This document shows, one piece after another, positions 1-9,064 of a stretch of DNA of 19,222 nt. A program made the translations under genes and the position numbers. Source of the DNA: an uncultured Novosphingobium sp. (GTDB taxonomy: Bacteria > Pseudomonadota > Alphaproteobacteria > Sphingomonadales > Sphingomonadaceae). Numbering within the stretch: position 1 is the stretch's first letter; each line of letters opens with the position of its first letter. The stretch lies in assembly GCA_946886075.1 (NCBI GenBank), contig CAMPHR010000048.1, positions 1 to 19,222 on the forward strand. Direction: 5' to 3'. Below the pieces are notes generated by a model. It was not told the DNA's origin. It saw nothing but the letters and a program-made list of their open reading frames with translations, and did not search any database.

Positions 1-1346
<1,346 letters not shown>

Positions 1347-1355
1347 GAACTCATG

Positions 1356-1386
1356 AGGGGGAGGCGAAAGTCTCCCCTTTTTGTTT
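1356..1386 (+). terminator. Intrinsic terminator of ahcY
   Basis: An 8-bp stem GGGGAGGC (1358-1365) pairs with GTCTCCCC (1370-1377), with one G-U pair, around a GAAA tetraloop. It is followed by a T-rich run (TTTTTGTTT, 1378-1386). It starts about 10 nt after the ahcY stop codon and faces the plus strand, as expected for a Rho-independent terminator. Confidence 0.93.
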
Positions 1387-1398
1387 ACCTTAGCCTCT

Positions 1399-1425
1399 CG
1401 TCATCCCAGCCAAAGACGGGATCTC
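1399..1425 (+). repeat. REP-like 27-bp palindromic element, degenerate copy
   Basis: This 27-mer begins CGTCATCCCAGC and ends GGGATCTC. It matches the copy at 17885-17911 at 22 of 27 positions. Positions 7 and 22 of the unit, which face each other in the stem, are C and G here but G and C in the other copies, a compensatory swap. Two other stem pairs are broken, so this copy is decayed. It forms an inverted pair with the element at 1445-1471, with a 19-nt spacer. Confidence 0.8.
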
Positions 1426-1444
1426 AAGAAATTACGGTTGTCCT

Positions 1445-1471
1445 GAGATGCCAGCCTTCGCTGGCATGACG
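1445..1471 (-). repeat. REP-like 27-bp palindromic element, intact copy in inverted orientation
   Basis: Read on the minus strand, this 27-mer differs from the plus-strand copy at 17885-17911 at a single position, in the loop. It has a perfect 8-bp stem, ATGCCAGC (1448-1455) with GCTGGCAT (1460-1467), around a 4-nt loop. With the degenerate copy at 1399-1425 it makes a head-to-head pair like a bacterial interspersed mosaic element. The remaining spacer (1472-1606) holds no gene or convincing promoter that I can see. Confidence 0.85.
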
Positions 1472-1606
1472 GAGATGGGGGGTGTCCGTCCCGAAGGCGG
1501 CTCGGATTTCTTCCAACTCCCCGCTTCACGCTGCTGCATAGTTGCGTTAATCCCCTGACAATCATGCAGAGGGGTCGCAGGTGGTGATAAGGGGTACGCA
1601 GGCGCG

Positions 1607-3955
1607 ATGACGTCATTGACCCCCTTTGCCGCCGTCATATTGGGGATTGTCCTTGCCGCTTGGCTGGGAGCTGCGGTCTGGGCGCTTTCGACTGGCCAGC
1701 GCATGCGGCGCGAAGGCACGCAGGTGCAGGGCAAATATGACCGCCTCTCCAGCCTGCTTGCATCGGCTCCGGCCGCGCCCATCATCATTCATGCAGACGG
1801 CCGGTTAGAGGCCGCCGACCGGCTGGCCAAATGGCTGGGCAAGGATCGCGTTCCCGCTTTCGTCTCTGAACTGACCGCTCCTGATGGCGGGCTGGAGCCG
1901 GACGACGCGTCCGCGCTGTCTCAGGAAATAGCGGCTGCGCAGCGCGCGGGGCGCAGCTTTGCACTGGCCGTGCGGGGCGAGGGCTCTTCCCGGCTCCTGC
2001 TCGTGCGCGGCGCGCCTGCCGGTCCGGTGCTCGCCGAAAGCGGCGGCGTGGTCCTGTGGATATTCGACGCCACCGACAGCCAGTCAGAGATCCAGGCGCT
2101 GACAAGTAAGGTCGAACAGCTGCGTGACGCCCTGGAAGCGCTCGCCGGTCTGGTCGAAGCCGCGCCGTTCCCGATGTGGCATCGAACCCCTGACATGCGC
2201 CTTAGCCTCGTCAACGCGGCTTATGTACGCGCGGTCGATGGAGCCAACGCCGCTGACGTCATTGCACAGGGCACCGAATTGGTCGAAGCGATCGGTGGCC
2301 TAGGTCCGGAGGCAGCGGCGGAGCAGGCGCTAAGCGAAGACCGCGCGGTTGAGCGTCTGGTTCCCGCCACCATCGATGGCGAGCGCCGGACGATGCGGGT
2401 TGTCGATGTGCCGCTGGGGGAGGCAGGCGTCGCGGGTTTTGCGATGGACCAGAATGAGCTCGAGCAGGCTCGCGTGGAACATCGCCGCCTTGAAGCCGCG
2501 CAGCGCGACCTTCTCGACCGCCTGTCCGCAGGTGTTGCCCGCTTCGGTCCCGATCGGACGCTTGGTTTCTGGAACCAGCCGTTCATGAGCCTATTCGGTC
2601 TCGATCAGGAGCATCTGGCCGACCATCCGGTTTTTGAGCGCGTGCTCGACCGCATGCGCGAGGCGCGCCGCCTGCCAGAGCACCGCGACTTCCCGGCATG
2701 GCGCGCGGAACGGCGTGACTGGTTCCTCTCGCCCGACCCGCGTGAAGAGAACTGGCTGCTTGCCGACGGCACCCATTTGCGCGTCTATGCACAACCTCTG
2801 CCTGACGGCGGCCTGCTCCTGATCTTCGAGGACCGGACCGAACAGGTCCAGCTCTCCAGCGCGCGCGATACGCTGCTCCGCGTCCGCACGGCGACCTTCG
2901 ACAATCTGTTCGAATCCATCGGCGTCTTCTCCTCCGATGGCCGCCTTTCGCTGTGGAACAGCCGTTTCCGCTCGATCTGGGACATTTCAGAAGATCTGCT
3001 GGCGCAGCATCCCCGCATCGACGAGCTTCTGCGCGCCGTTCAGTCGCGCCTTGCCAAGCCGCAGCAGGCTAACCTCGTGCGCGAACTTGTCCGCGCGGCC
3101 ACGGTGGAGCGCAAGCAGCGCGTCGGTCATGTCGGATTTGCGGACGGCCGAATTTTCGAATTTGCGGCGATCCCGCTGCCTGACGGCAATGCGCTGTTCA
3201 CCATGCTGGACGTTACCGACAGCCGCCGGGTCGAACAGGTGCTGCGTGACCGGAACGAAGCGCTGGAGCAGGCCGATCGGGTCAAGACCGCCTTCGTCAC
3301 CAATATGAGTTATGAGCTGCGCACGCCGCTTACCACGATCGCCGGTTTCGCCGAGATGATGAGCGCAGGCTATGCAGGCGACATTAGCGATTCCGCCAAG
3401 GAATATGTCGACGGCATCCTGCAAAGCACCAACCGCCTCGGCATGCTGATCGACAATGTCCTCGACCTGACCCAAGGGGAAGCGGGAACCTTGCCGATCG
3501 ATCGCGCGCCGGTTGACCTCGCGACCCTTGCAAAGGAATGTGTCGCCCGCATCACAGGCGAAGCAAGCGCCAAGGGCATCGACCTGGCCGTGTCCCTCCA
3601 TGAAACGCTGGGACAGGTGGAAGGAGACAGCCGCCGGATCGGCCAGGCGCTCGACCATCTGCTCGAAAATGCCGTGTGCTACAGCGGACGGGGCGCCAGG
3701 GTGTTGCTCCATGGTGATGGGAGCAGCGACTCCGCGCGATTGGTCGTGTCCGACAACGGCCCTGGGATCAGTCCACAGCGCCGCGCCACTATTTTCGATG
3801 CGGCCGCCCGCGCGGAACAGGCCCGGAGCGGAGAAAAGGCCGGTATCGGCCTGCCGCTCGCCAAGCAATTAGCCGAAGCCCATGGCGGCAGCCTCCAACT
3901 CGTATCGGAACAGGGGCAGGGCACGATGGCCGTGATCGAGTTGCCCCGTGGCTGA
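1607..3955 (+). CDS. divL: DivL-like PAS-domain histidine-kinase homologue with Tyr at the phosphoacceptor site
   Basis: The protein has 782 aa. Residues 7-27 form one hydrophobic segment, a likely inner-membrane anchor. Several PAS-like modules follow (roughly 46-155, 178-285, 300-415 and 425-538), then a DHp-like helix and a HATPase domain. In the DHp box the sequence reads NMSYELRTPL, so the normally phosphorylated His is Tyr569 (codon TAT, 3311-3313). The ATP-binding motifs look retained: N-box ENAVCYS (N688), DNGPGI (716-721) and GIGLPL (746-751). Tyr at this site, PAS repeats, one N-terminal anchor and this length are the hallmarks of alphaproteobacterial DivL (769 aa, Tyr550 in Caulobacter), which acts with CckA and DivK to control CtrA. 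That role here is inferred. The ATG at 1607 has no strong Shine-Dalgarno sequence, and I see no better in-frame start. The gene heads the operon and overlaps tsaE by 8 nt. An ordinary kinase made Tyr by one base change (CAT to TAT) cannot be fully excluded. Confidence 0.85.
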   Translation: MTSLTPFAAVILGIVLAAWLGAAVWALSTGQRMRREGTQVQGKYDRLSSLLASAPAAPIIIHADGRLEAADRLAKWLGKDRVPAFVSELTAPDGGLEPDDASALSQEIAAAQRAGRSFALAVRGEGSSRLLLVRGAPAGPVLAESGGVVLWIFDATDSQSEIQALTSKVEQLRDALEALAGLVEAAPFPMWHRTPDMRLSLVNAAYVRAVDGANAADVIAQGTELVEAIGGLGPEAAAEQALSEDRAVERLVPATIDGERRTMRVVDVPLGEAGVAGFAMDQNELEQARVEHRRLEAAQRDLLDRLSAGVARFGPDRTLGFWNQPFMSLFGLDQEHLADHPVFERVLDRMREARRLPEHRDFPAWRAERRDWFLSPDPREENWLLADGTHLRVYAQPLPDGGLLLIFEDRTEQVQLSSARDTLLRVRTATFDNLFESIGVFSSDGRLSLWNSRFRSIWDISEDLLAQHPRIDELLRAVQSRLAKPQQANLVRELVRAATVERKQRVGHVGFADGRIFEFAAIPLPDGNALFTMLDVTDSRRVEQVLRDRNEALEQADRVKTAFVTNMSYELRTPLTTIAGFAEMMSAGYAGDISDSAKEYVDGILQSTNRLGMLIDNVLDLTQGEAGTLPIDRAPVDLATLAKECVARITGEASAKGIDLAVSLHETLGQVEGDSRRIGQALDHLLENAVCYSGRGARVLLHGDGSSDSARLVVSDNGPGISPQRRATIFDAAARAEQARSGEKAGIGLPLAKQLAEAHGGSLQLVSEQGQGTMAVIELPRG

Positions 3956-4406
3956 ACTGAGCCTCACCATGTCCAGCGAAGCGTCGATGCTGGCTCTCGG
4001 TTGTCGCCTGGCCGATGTGGCGCGCATCGGTGACGTCATCGCGCTGGAGGGCGGCCTGGGCGCGGGCAAGACGACGCTCGCGCGCGGGATATTGGAGGGG
4101 CTTGGGCTTCAGGGCGAAGCGCCCAGCCCCAGCTTCGCGATCGTCCAGCCCTATGACGTGCCGGAGGTGAAGCTGCCCGTCGCGCATGTCGATCTCTATC
4201 GCCTGGATGATGCGGAGGAGGCGGAGGAACTGGCGCTAGACGAATATCTTCTGGACAGCCTGCTGATCGTCGAATGGCCCGACCGCCTGGGCCCGGAAGC
4301 ATGGCCACATGCGCTGCGGCTCCACATCGACATTGAACCCGACGGCGCTCGACGCTTGACAGTGCGCGTGCCGGACGCTTGGACAGAGCGATGGTCGCAG
4401 ATATGA
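3948..4406 (+). CDS. tsaE: tRNA threonylcarbamoyladenosine biosynthesis ATPase TsaE
   Basis: TsaE is the small cytosolic ATPase that works with TsaB and TsaD to make t6A37 in ANN-decoding tRNAs. The 152-aa product has the family layout: Walker A GGLGAGKTT (35-43, Lys41), SPSF (60-63, usually SPTF), the HVDLYRL motif (80-86), an acidic stretch before EY (99-100), and a late VEWPDR (108-113). The length is normal for the family. The chosen start is GTG at 3948, overlapping the upstream stop by 8 nt, which suggests translational coupling. An ATG at 3969 would shorten the protein by 7 residues without losing any motif and is a real alternative. The 3' end overlaps the next gene by an ATGA. Confidence 0.95.
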   Translation: MAELSLTMSSEASMLALGCRLADVARIGDVIALEGGLGAGKTTLARGILEGLGLQGEAPSPSFAIVQPYDVPEVKLPVAHVDLYRLDDAEEAEELALDEYLLDSLLIVEWPDRLGPEAWPHALRLHIDIEPDGARRLTVRVPDAWTERWSQI

Positions 4407-5389
4407 TCCCGCCCGCTTCCGCTCCCGCCTTTCTCTCAGCTGCGGGGTGGGAACATGCCGCGATCGTCCCGCTCGCGGGCGATGCGTCCTTTCGCCGCTA
4501 CTTCCGGGTCGTGGATGGTGCGCGCCGTGCCGTCTTGATGGACGCGCCACCACCGCACGAAGATCCGCGCCCCTTTATCACGATCGCCGAACATCTGGTG
4601 GGACAGGGCTTCGCCGCACCCGCCATCCTCGCGCGAGATCTTGAGCAGGGGCTGGTCCTGATCGAGGATTTCGGCGACCTGCGGGTCAAGGAGCATCTGG
4701 ACGACGCACCCGCCGATGAGCTCAGCGTATATAGTCGGGCGGTCGAACTGCTGGCCGACCTGCATCGCCAGCCAGCCGCCGATCTGCCGCCCTATGACCG
4801 CGCCGTCTATCAGCGCGAGGCGGGATTGCTCACCGAATGGTATTGCCCCGCGATCGGCCTTGCAGTCGATGAGCAAGCCTATGCCCGCGCCTGGGATGCC
4901 GTGCTGCCCATCGTGGAGCGATCCACCAGCCCGCGCGTCACGGTGCTGCGCGATTATCATGCCGAAAATATCATGCTGATCGATCGGCCGGAAGTGCGCG
5001 GGCTTGGCCTGCTCGACTTTCAGGACGCGCTTGCCGGACATCCCGCTTATGACCTCGTGTCGCTGCTTCAGGATGCACGGCGCGATGTCCCGCCGGAGGT
5101 CGAGGCGGCGATGATCGCTCACTACAAGGCGGTCGCCAATCCCCCGGCTGATTTCGATGCAGCCTATGCCGTGTTGGGTGCGCAGCGGAATGCGAAGATC
5201 ATCGGCATCTTCACGCGGCTGTGGAAGCGCGACGGCAAGCCGCGCTACCTGTCCTTCCTGCCACGCATGTGGGACCTTCTGGAACGCGACCTTGCCCACC
5301 CGGCGCTCGCACCTGTGGCGGACTGGTTCGCCACCAACATACCGGCGGAAAAACGGAACCTGGCGCTTCAGGATCAGGCACCCGCATGA
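4403..5389 (+). CDS. amgK: AmgK-like N-acetylmuramate/N-acetylglucosamine 1-kinase (aminoglycoside phosphotransferase fold)
   Basis: AmgK-type kinases phosphorylate MurNAc (or GlcNAc) at the anomeric position in the cell-wall recycling route that bypasses de novo UDP-MurNAc synthesis. The product from the chosen start is 328 aa. It shows the nucleotide-loop region GDASFRRYFRV (26-36), IEDFGD (87-92), the catalytic loop RDYHAENIM (183-191, with D184 and N189) and the metal-binding LDFQDAL (204-210). These are AmgK-family forms of the APH motifs. The gene directly downstream encodes a MurU-like enzyme, the next step, which strongly supports the assignment. I chose ATG 4403 because it forms an ATGA overlap with the tsaE stop; ATG 4391 (332 aa) and TTG 4379 are in-frame alternatives, and I see no decisive ribosome-binding site. 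It is not expected to confer antibiotic resistance. Substrate choice is inferred. Confidence 0.9.
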   Translation: MIPPASAPAFLSAAGWEHAAIVPLAGDASFRRYFRVVDGARRAVLMDAPPPHEDPRPFITIAEHLVGQGFAAPAILARDLEQGLVLIEDFGDLRVKEHLDDAPADELSVYSRAVELLADLHRQPAADLPPYDRAVYQREAGLLTEWYCPAIGLAVDEQAYARAWDAVLPIVERSTSPRVTVLRDYHAENIMLIDRPEVRGLGLLDFQDALAGHPAYDLVSLLQDARRDVPPEVEAAMIAHYKAVANPPADFDAAYAVLGAQRNAKIIGIFTRLWKRDGKPRYLSFLPRMWDLLERDLAHPALAPVADWFATNIPAEKRNLALQDQAPA

Positions 5390-6096
5390 TCGACACGGCA
5401 ATGCTGATGGCGGCCGGCCTGGGTAAGCGGATGCGCCCGCTCACCGCCACCCGTCCAAAGCCATTGGTCAAGGTCGCTGGCAAGCCGCTGATGGACCATG
5501 CGCTGGATCGCCTGTCCGCTGGCGGCATCCGCAAGGTGGTGGTCAATGTCCATTATCTTGCTGACACGGTTGAAGCGCATCTCGATTCCCATGCGAATGG
5601 CATGGAGGTGCTGATTTCCGATGAGCGGGCCAAGCTGCTGGAAACGGGCGGCGGGCTCATCCATGCGCGGTCGCTCTTGGGTGGCAGGCCTTTCTTCTGC
5701 GCCAACAGCGACAATCTGTGGATCGATGGACCGCAGGAAACGCTCGGCATGATGCAGCGCCTGTGGGACCCGGATCGCATGGACGCGCTGCTGCTGTTGG
5801 TGCCGCTCGCTCGCGCCCATTGCCATACGGGGCAGGGCGACTTCCACATGGACGCGTCCGGGCGGGTAAGCCGCCGAAAGACGAGCCATGTCGCGCCCTT
5901 CGTCTTCACCGGGGTTCAGATCCTCTCGCCCAGCCTGCTGGTCGATCCGCCGTCGGATGTGTTTTCGACCAATGTCTTCTGGAACCGCTCCATAGAAGCG
6001 GGCCGCCTCTACGGTGTTTCGCATCAGGGCCTCTGGTTCGATGTAGGCACGCCGCGCGCTATTCCGTTCGTGGAGTCGATGCTCGGTCATGGGTGA
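5386..6096 (+). CDS. murU: MurU-like N-acetylmuramate alpha-1-phosphate uridylyltransferase
   Basis: MurU converts MurNAc-1-phosphate and UTP to UDP-MurNAc in peptidoglycan sugar salvage. The 236-aa protein is a single-domain nucleotidyltransferase. It carries the signature MAAGLGKRMRPLT (8-20) with TRPKPLVKV (22-30) as the NTP and sugar-phosphate loop, then VNVHYLAD (53-60), ETGGG (86-90), NSDN with the metal-binding D109, and FDVGTP (218-223). The frame is open upstream to 5221, but the ATG at 5386 gives an ATGA overlap with amgK and puts the nucleotidyltransferase motif at the expected N-terminal position. Pairing with the AmgK-like kinase supports MurU over a mannose- or glucose-1-phosphate enzyme of the same fold, which remains the main alternative. 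It overlaps addB by 8 nt. Confidence 0.9.
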   Translation: MIDTAMLMAAGLGKRMRPLTATRPKPLVKVAGKPLMDHALDRLSAGGIRKVVVNVHYLADTVEAHLDSHANGMEVLISDERAKLLETGGGLIHARSLLGGRPFFCANSDNLWIDGPQETLGMMQRLWDPDRMDALLLLVPLARAHCHTGQGDFHMDASGRVSRRKTSHVAPFVFTGVQILSPSLLVDPPSDVFSTNVFWNRSIEAGRLYGVSHQGLWFDVGTPRAIPFVESMLGHG

Positions 6097-9064
6097 TCGC
6101 ACCCGGCCCGCACTGTTCAACATTCCCGCCCACCGCGCCTTTTCCGACGCCTTGGCTGCGGGCATCATGGCGCAGCATGGCGGCGATCCGATGGCGCTGG
6201 CGCAGGGCATGATCCTGCTGCCCACCAATCGCGCGATCCGTGCCGTAAGCGACGCCTTCGTCCGCCGATCGGGTGGCGGGCTGCTTCTCCCAAGGCTGGT
6301 CGCGATCGGCGATCCTGACCTGGGGGAGCAGGCGGGCGGAGCGCTCGATCCGCTGGCGGAGGGGGAGGCAATCCATCCCGCTATCGCGCCCATGCGCCGT
6401 CAGATGATCCTGGCCCGCATGGTTCAGCAGGCGGCGGGCCAACCGATGGACGCGGCACAGGCGATCAAGCTTGGCCAGGCGCTCGGCACCGTCCTGGATC
6501 AGATGCAGGTGGAGCGCGTCTCCGTCACCGCGCTGTCGGAACTGGCGCTGTCGGACGAGTTATCGGGACATTGGCAAAGATCGCTCGATCTTTTCTCCAT
6601 CCTCATCCGCCGCTGGCCTGAGGAATTGGCGCGGCTTGGCCTCATCGACCTTGCCGACCGGCGCAACCGCCTGTTCGATCGCCTCGCCGCGCGCTGGACC
6701 AAGGAGCCGCCGCCCGGCTTCGTCATTGCCGCTGGCATCGCGACAACCGCTCCGGCCGTTGCCGGTCTGCTCCGCCGCATAGCCAACCTGCCCAGGGGAA
6801 GCGTCGTGTTCGCCGGTCTCGACCATGAAATGGACGAAGCCGCGTGGGAGGCGATCGGCCAGTTCGCGCCAGATCCTGTCACCGGCCGCGCGCCACAGGC
6901 TCATGAAACCCATCCCCAATATGCACTGAAGCTGTTGCTCGACCGGATGAGTGCCACGCGGGACGACGTGGCTTTGTGGCGCTGGGGCAGCGAGCATGAT
7001 GCGCGCGCCGTGCGGAGCCGCAACATCTCCAACGCGATGCTTGCTCCGCGTCTGACAAGTCGCTGGCGCGATCTCAAGACCGCCGACCGCTCGCTCGCGG
7101 GGGTAGAGGCGCTGGAGGTGGCAACACCGGGTGAAGAAGCGCAGGCCATCGCCATCGCCTTGCGTGAAGCGGTGGAGACGCCGGGCCGCACTGCCGCGCT
7201 GGTCACGCCTGACCGCCAGCTTGCAACCCGCGTATCCGCGCATCTTGCACGCTGGGGGATCGCGGCGGACGATTCCGCCGGTCTTCCACTCTCGCGCCTA
7301 CCGCCCGGCACCTTGCTCATCGCACTTGCGCAGACTGTAGCGGAGCGCTTCGCTCCTGTCGCGCTGCTGACCCTGCTCAAGCATCCGCTGGTCATGCGCG
7401 GGGAGGGGCGGCTGCCCTGGCTGGAGGGTGTGCGAGGTCTTGACCTGCTCCTGCGCGGCCCGCGCCCCCCGGCGGGGCTTCAGGGCATCGACCTGTTCCT
7501 GGCCGAACGGGAAGGCGAGGACCGCCAGCAAGCGTTGCGCGCCCGGACCCGTGAATGGTGGACACAGGCCCGCGCAGTGTTGGAACCGTTGGAACAAGCC
7601 TTTGCGGCGGCCCCGACTTTTTCGGCGCAACTCGCCGCGCTCCGCGAGCAAGCCGGTACGCTGACAGGCGACGCGATGTGGGCAGGCATGCAGGGCCACG
7701 CAGCCGCCGACCTTTTTGCAGAGATGGAGCAAGCAGCGGGCGAGGGGCCGCAGCAGGCGGACGTCCGTTCCCTGCCAACCCTGCTCGACCATATGCTGGG
7801 TGGCATGTCGGTGCGCCCGGTTCAGGGCGGCCATCCCCGCATCGCGATCCTGGGCCTGATCGAAGCACAACTGGTTCAGGCCGACCTCATGATCCTGGGC
7901 GGCCTCAATGAAGGCACCTGGCCCGGCCTGCCATCGCCTGATCCTTGGCTGGCGCCCCGCATCCGCCGGGAGCTCGGGCTGCCCGGGCTTGAAACCCGCA
8001 TCGGCAGGGCAGCGCATGATTTCGCGAGCGCGTTGGGCGCTCCCCAAGTGCTCATCACCCGCGCGCGCAGCGGATCAGGCGGACCCGCGATTGCCTCGCG
8101 CTTCTGGCTGCGGCTGAAGGCCATGGCAGGTCCGCAATGGAAGAGCGCCGACCGCTATGCCGCGCTCGCCCAATCCTTGGACCGGCCAGCGCGGCATCAG
8201 CCGAGCCGTCGCCCCGCACCTGTGCCGCCCACAGCGGTTCGCCCGAAAATCATCCCCGTCACCGATGTCGACCGGCTGAAGGCCGACCCCTTCGCCTTCT
8301 ACGCGAAGCGCATCCTGCGCCTCAACCGGCTCGATCCGGTCGATGCGGACGCAGGCCCGGCATGGCGTGGCACGGCCGTTCATGAAATCCTTCAGCATTG
8401 GGCGGAAGCGGGTCGGCGGGACCCCGCCGATCTAGAGGCGCGCGCTCGCGCGATGTTCGACCGGCCGGATGTTCATCCTCTGCTCAAGGCGCTTTGGCAG
8501 CCAAGGTTGATCGAGGCTGTCCGCTGGATCGCCGCCGAAGTTGCCGCCGATCAGGCAGCAGGCCGAACGATCCTTGCCGTCGAAACCGATGGCCGCGCCG
8601 AGATCGCTGGCGTCACCCTGACCGGCAAGGCGGACCGCATCGACCGGATGCCGGATGGGACACTCGGCATCGTAGATTACAAGACAGGAAAGCCGCCCAG
8701 CGCCAAGCAGGTGAAGGCGGGCTATTCACTCCAGTTGGGGCTGCTTGGGCTGATCGCGGAAAAGGGAGGCTTTCCCGCAATCGATGGCCCGCGCGCAGCG
8801 GCAAGCTTCGAATATTGGTCGCTGGCGAAGAAGAATGACGCATTCGGCTACAGGGACAGTCCCGTTGATCCGATGGGCAAGCGCGACAAGATCGTGACCT
8901 CCTCTTTCACTGCGCTTGTCCATGACTGGTTTGAGAAGATCGCGAGCGACTATCTGACCGGAACCGCGCCGTTCGACGCGCAGATCAATCCCGAGGTTGC
9001 CAATTATGGCGACTATGACCAGCTGATGCGGCTGGAGGAATGGTATGGCCGCGACGATGGCTAG
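6089..9064 (+). CDS. addB: AddB, nuclease subunit of the AddAB double-strand-break resection complex
   Basis: AddB pairs with AddA to unwind and trim broken DNA ends so that RecA can load. The 991-aa protein is of the alphaproteobacterial AddB type. The N-terminal region reads ILLPTNRAIRAV (around 42-53) where Firmicute AddB has a Walker A box, so I see no ATP-binding loop. LGGLNEGTWP (around 601-610) is a family block. The C-terminal third is a PD-(D/E)xK nuclease: H765 in GTAVHEILQHW, then GKADRID (846-852), VDYKTGK (862-868) and Q882 in SLQLGLL. I found no cysteine anywhere in the translation, so the four-Cys iron-sulphur staple described for Bacillus AddB cannot be present. The start ATG at 6089 overlaps murU by 8 nt, and addA begins 20 nt before the stop. 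Identification is firm. Confidence 0.95.
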   Translation: MGDRTRPALFNIPAHRAFSDALAAGIMAQHGGDPMALAQGMILLPTNRAIRAVSDAFVRRSGGGLLLPRLVAIGDPDLGEQAGGALDPLAEGEAIHPAIAPMRRQMILARMVQQAAGQPMDAAQAIKLGQALGTVLDQMQVERVSVTALSELALSDELSGHWQRSLDLFSILIRRWPEELARLGLIDLADRRNRLFDRLAARWTKEPPPGFVIAAGIATTAPAVAGLLRRIANLPRGSVVFAGLDHEMDEAAWEAIGQFAPDPVTGRAPQAHETHPQYALKLLLDRMSATRDDVALWRWGSEHDARAVRSRNISNAMLAPRLTSRWRDLKTADRSLAGVEALEVATPGEEAQAIAIALREAVETPGRTAALVTPDRQLATRVSAHLARWGIAADDSAGLPLSRLPPGTLLIALAQTVAERFAPVALLTLLKHPLVMRGEGRLPWLEGVRGLDLLLRGPRPPAGLQGIDLFLAEREGEDRQQALRARTREWWTQARAVLEPLEQAFAAAPTFSAQLAALREQAGTLTGDAMWAGMQGHAAADLFAEMEQAAGEGPQQADVRSLPTLLDHMLGGMSVRPVQGGHPRIAILGLIEAQLVQADLMILGGLNEGTWPGLPSPDPWLAPRIRRELGLPGLETRIGRAAHDFASALGAPQVLITRARSGSGGPAIASRFWLRLKAMAGPQWKSADRYAALAQSLDRPARHQPSRRPAPVPPTAVRPKIIPVTDVDRLKADPFAFYAKRILRLNRLDPVDADAGPAWRGTAVHEILQHWAEAGRRDPADLEARARAMFDRPDVHPLLKALWQPRLIEAVRWIAAEVAADQAAGRTILAVETDGRAEIAGVTLTGKADRIDRMPDGTLGIVDYKTGKPPSAKQVKAGYSLQLGLLGLIAEKGGFPAIDGPRAAASFEYWSLAKKNDAFGYRDSPVDPMGKRDKIVTSSFTALVHDWFEKIASDYLTGTAPFDAQINPEVANYGDYDQLMRLEEWYGRDDG

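Noticed and set aside
5221..5385. Longer N-terminus for the MurU-like protein
   Set aside because: The extension lies inside the amgK coding region, looks non-protein-like, and would push the nucleotidyltransferase motif away from its usual N-terminal position; ATG 5386 forms an ATGA overlap.
4391..5389. The APH-fold gene as an aminoglycoside resistance determinant
   Set aside because: The RDYHAEN and LDFQDAL motif forms and the adjacent MurU-like gene point to sugar-kinase salvage, not antibiotic modification.
4436..6393. Two long minus-strand ORFs (4436-5401 and 5374-6393) opposite amgK, murU and addB
   Set aside because: Their translations look like reverse-strand shadows, without start signals or recognisable domains, while the plus strand holds three well-supported overlapping genes.
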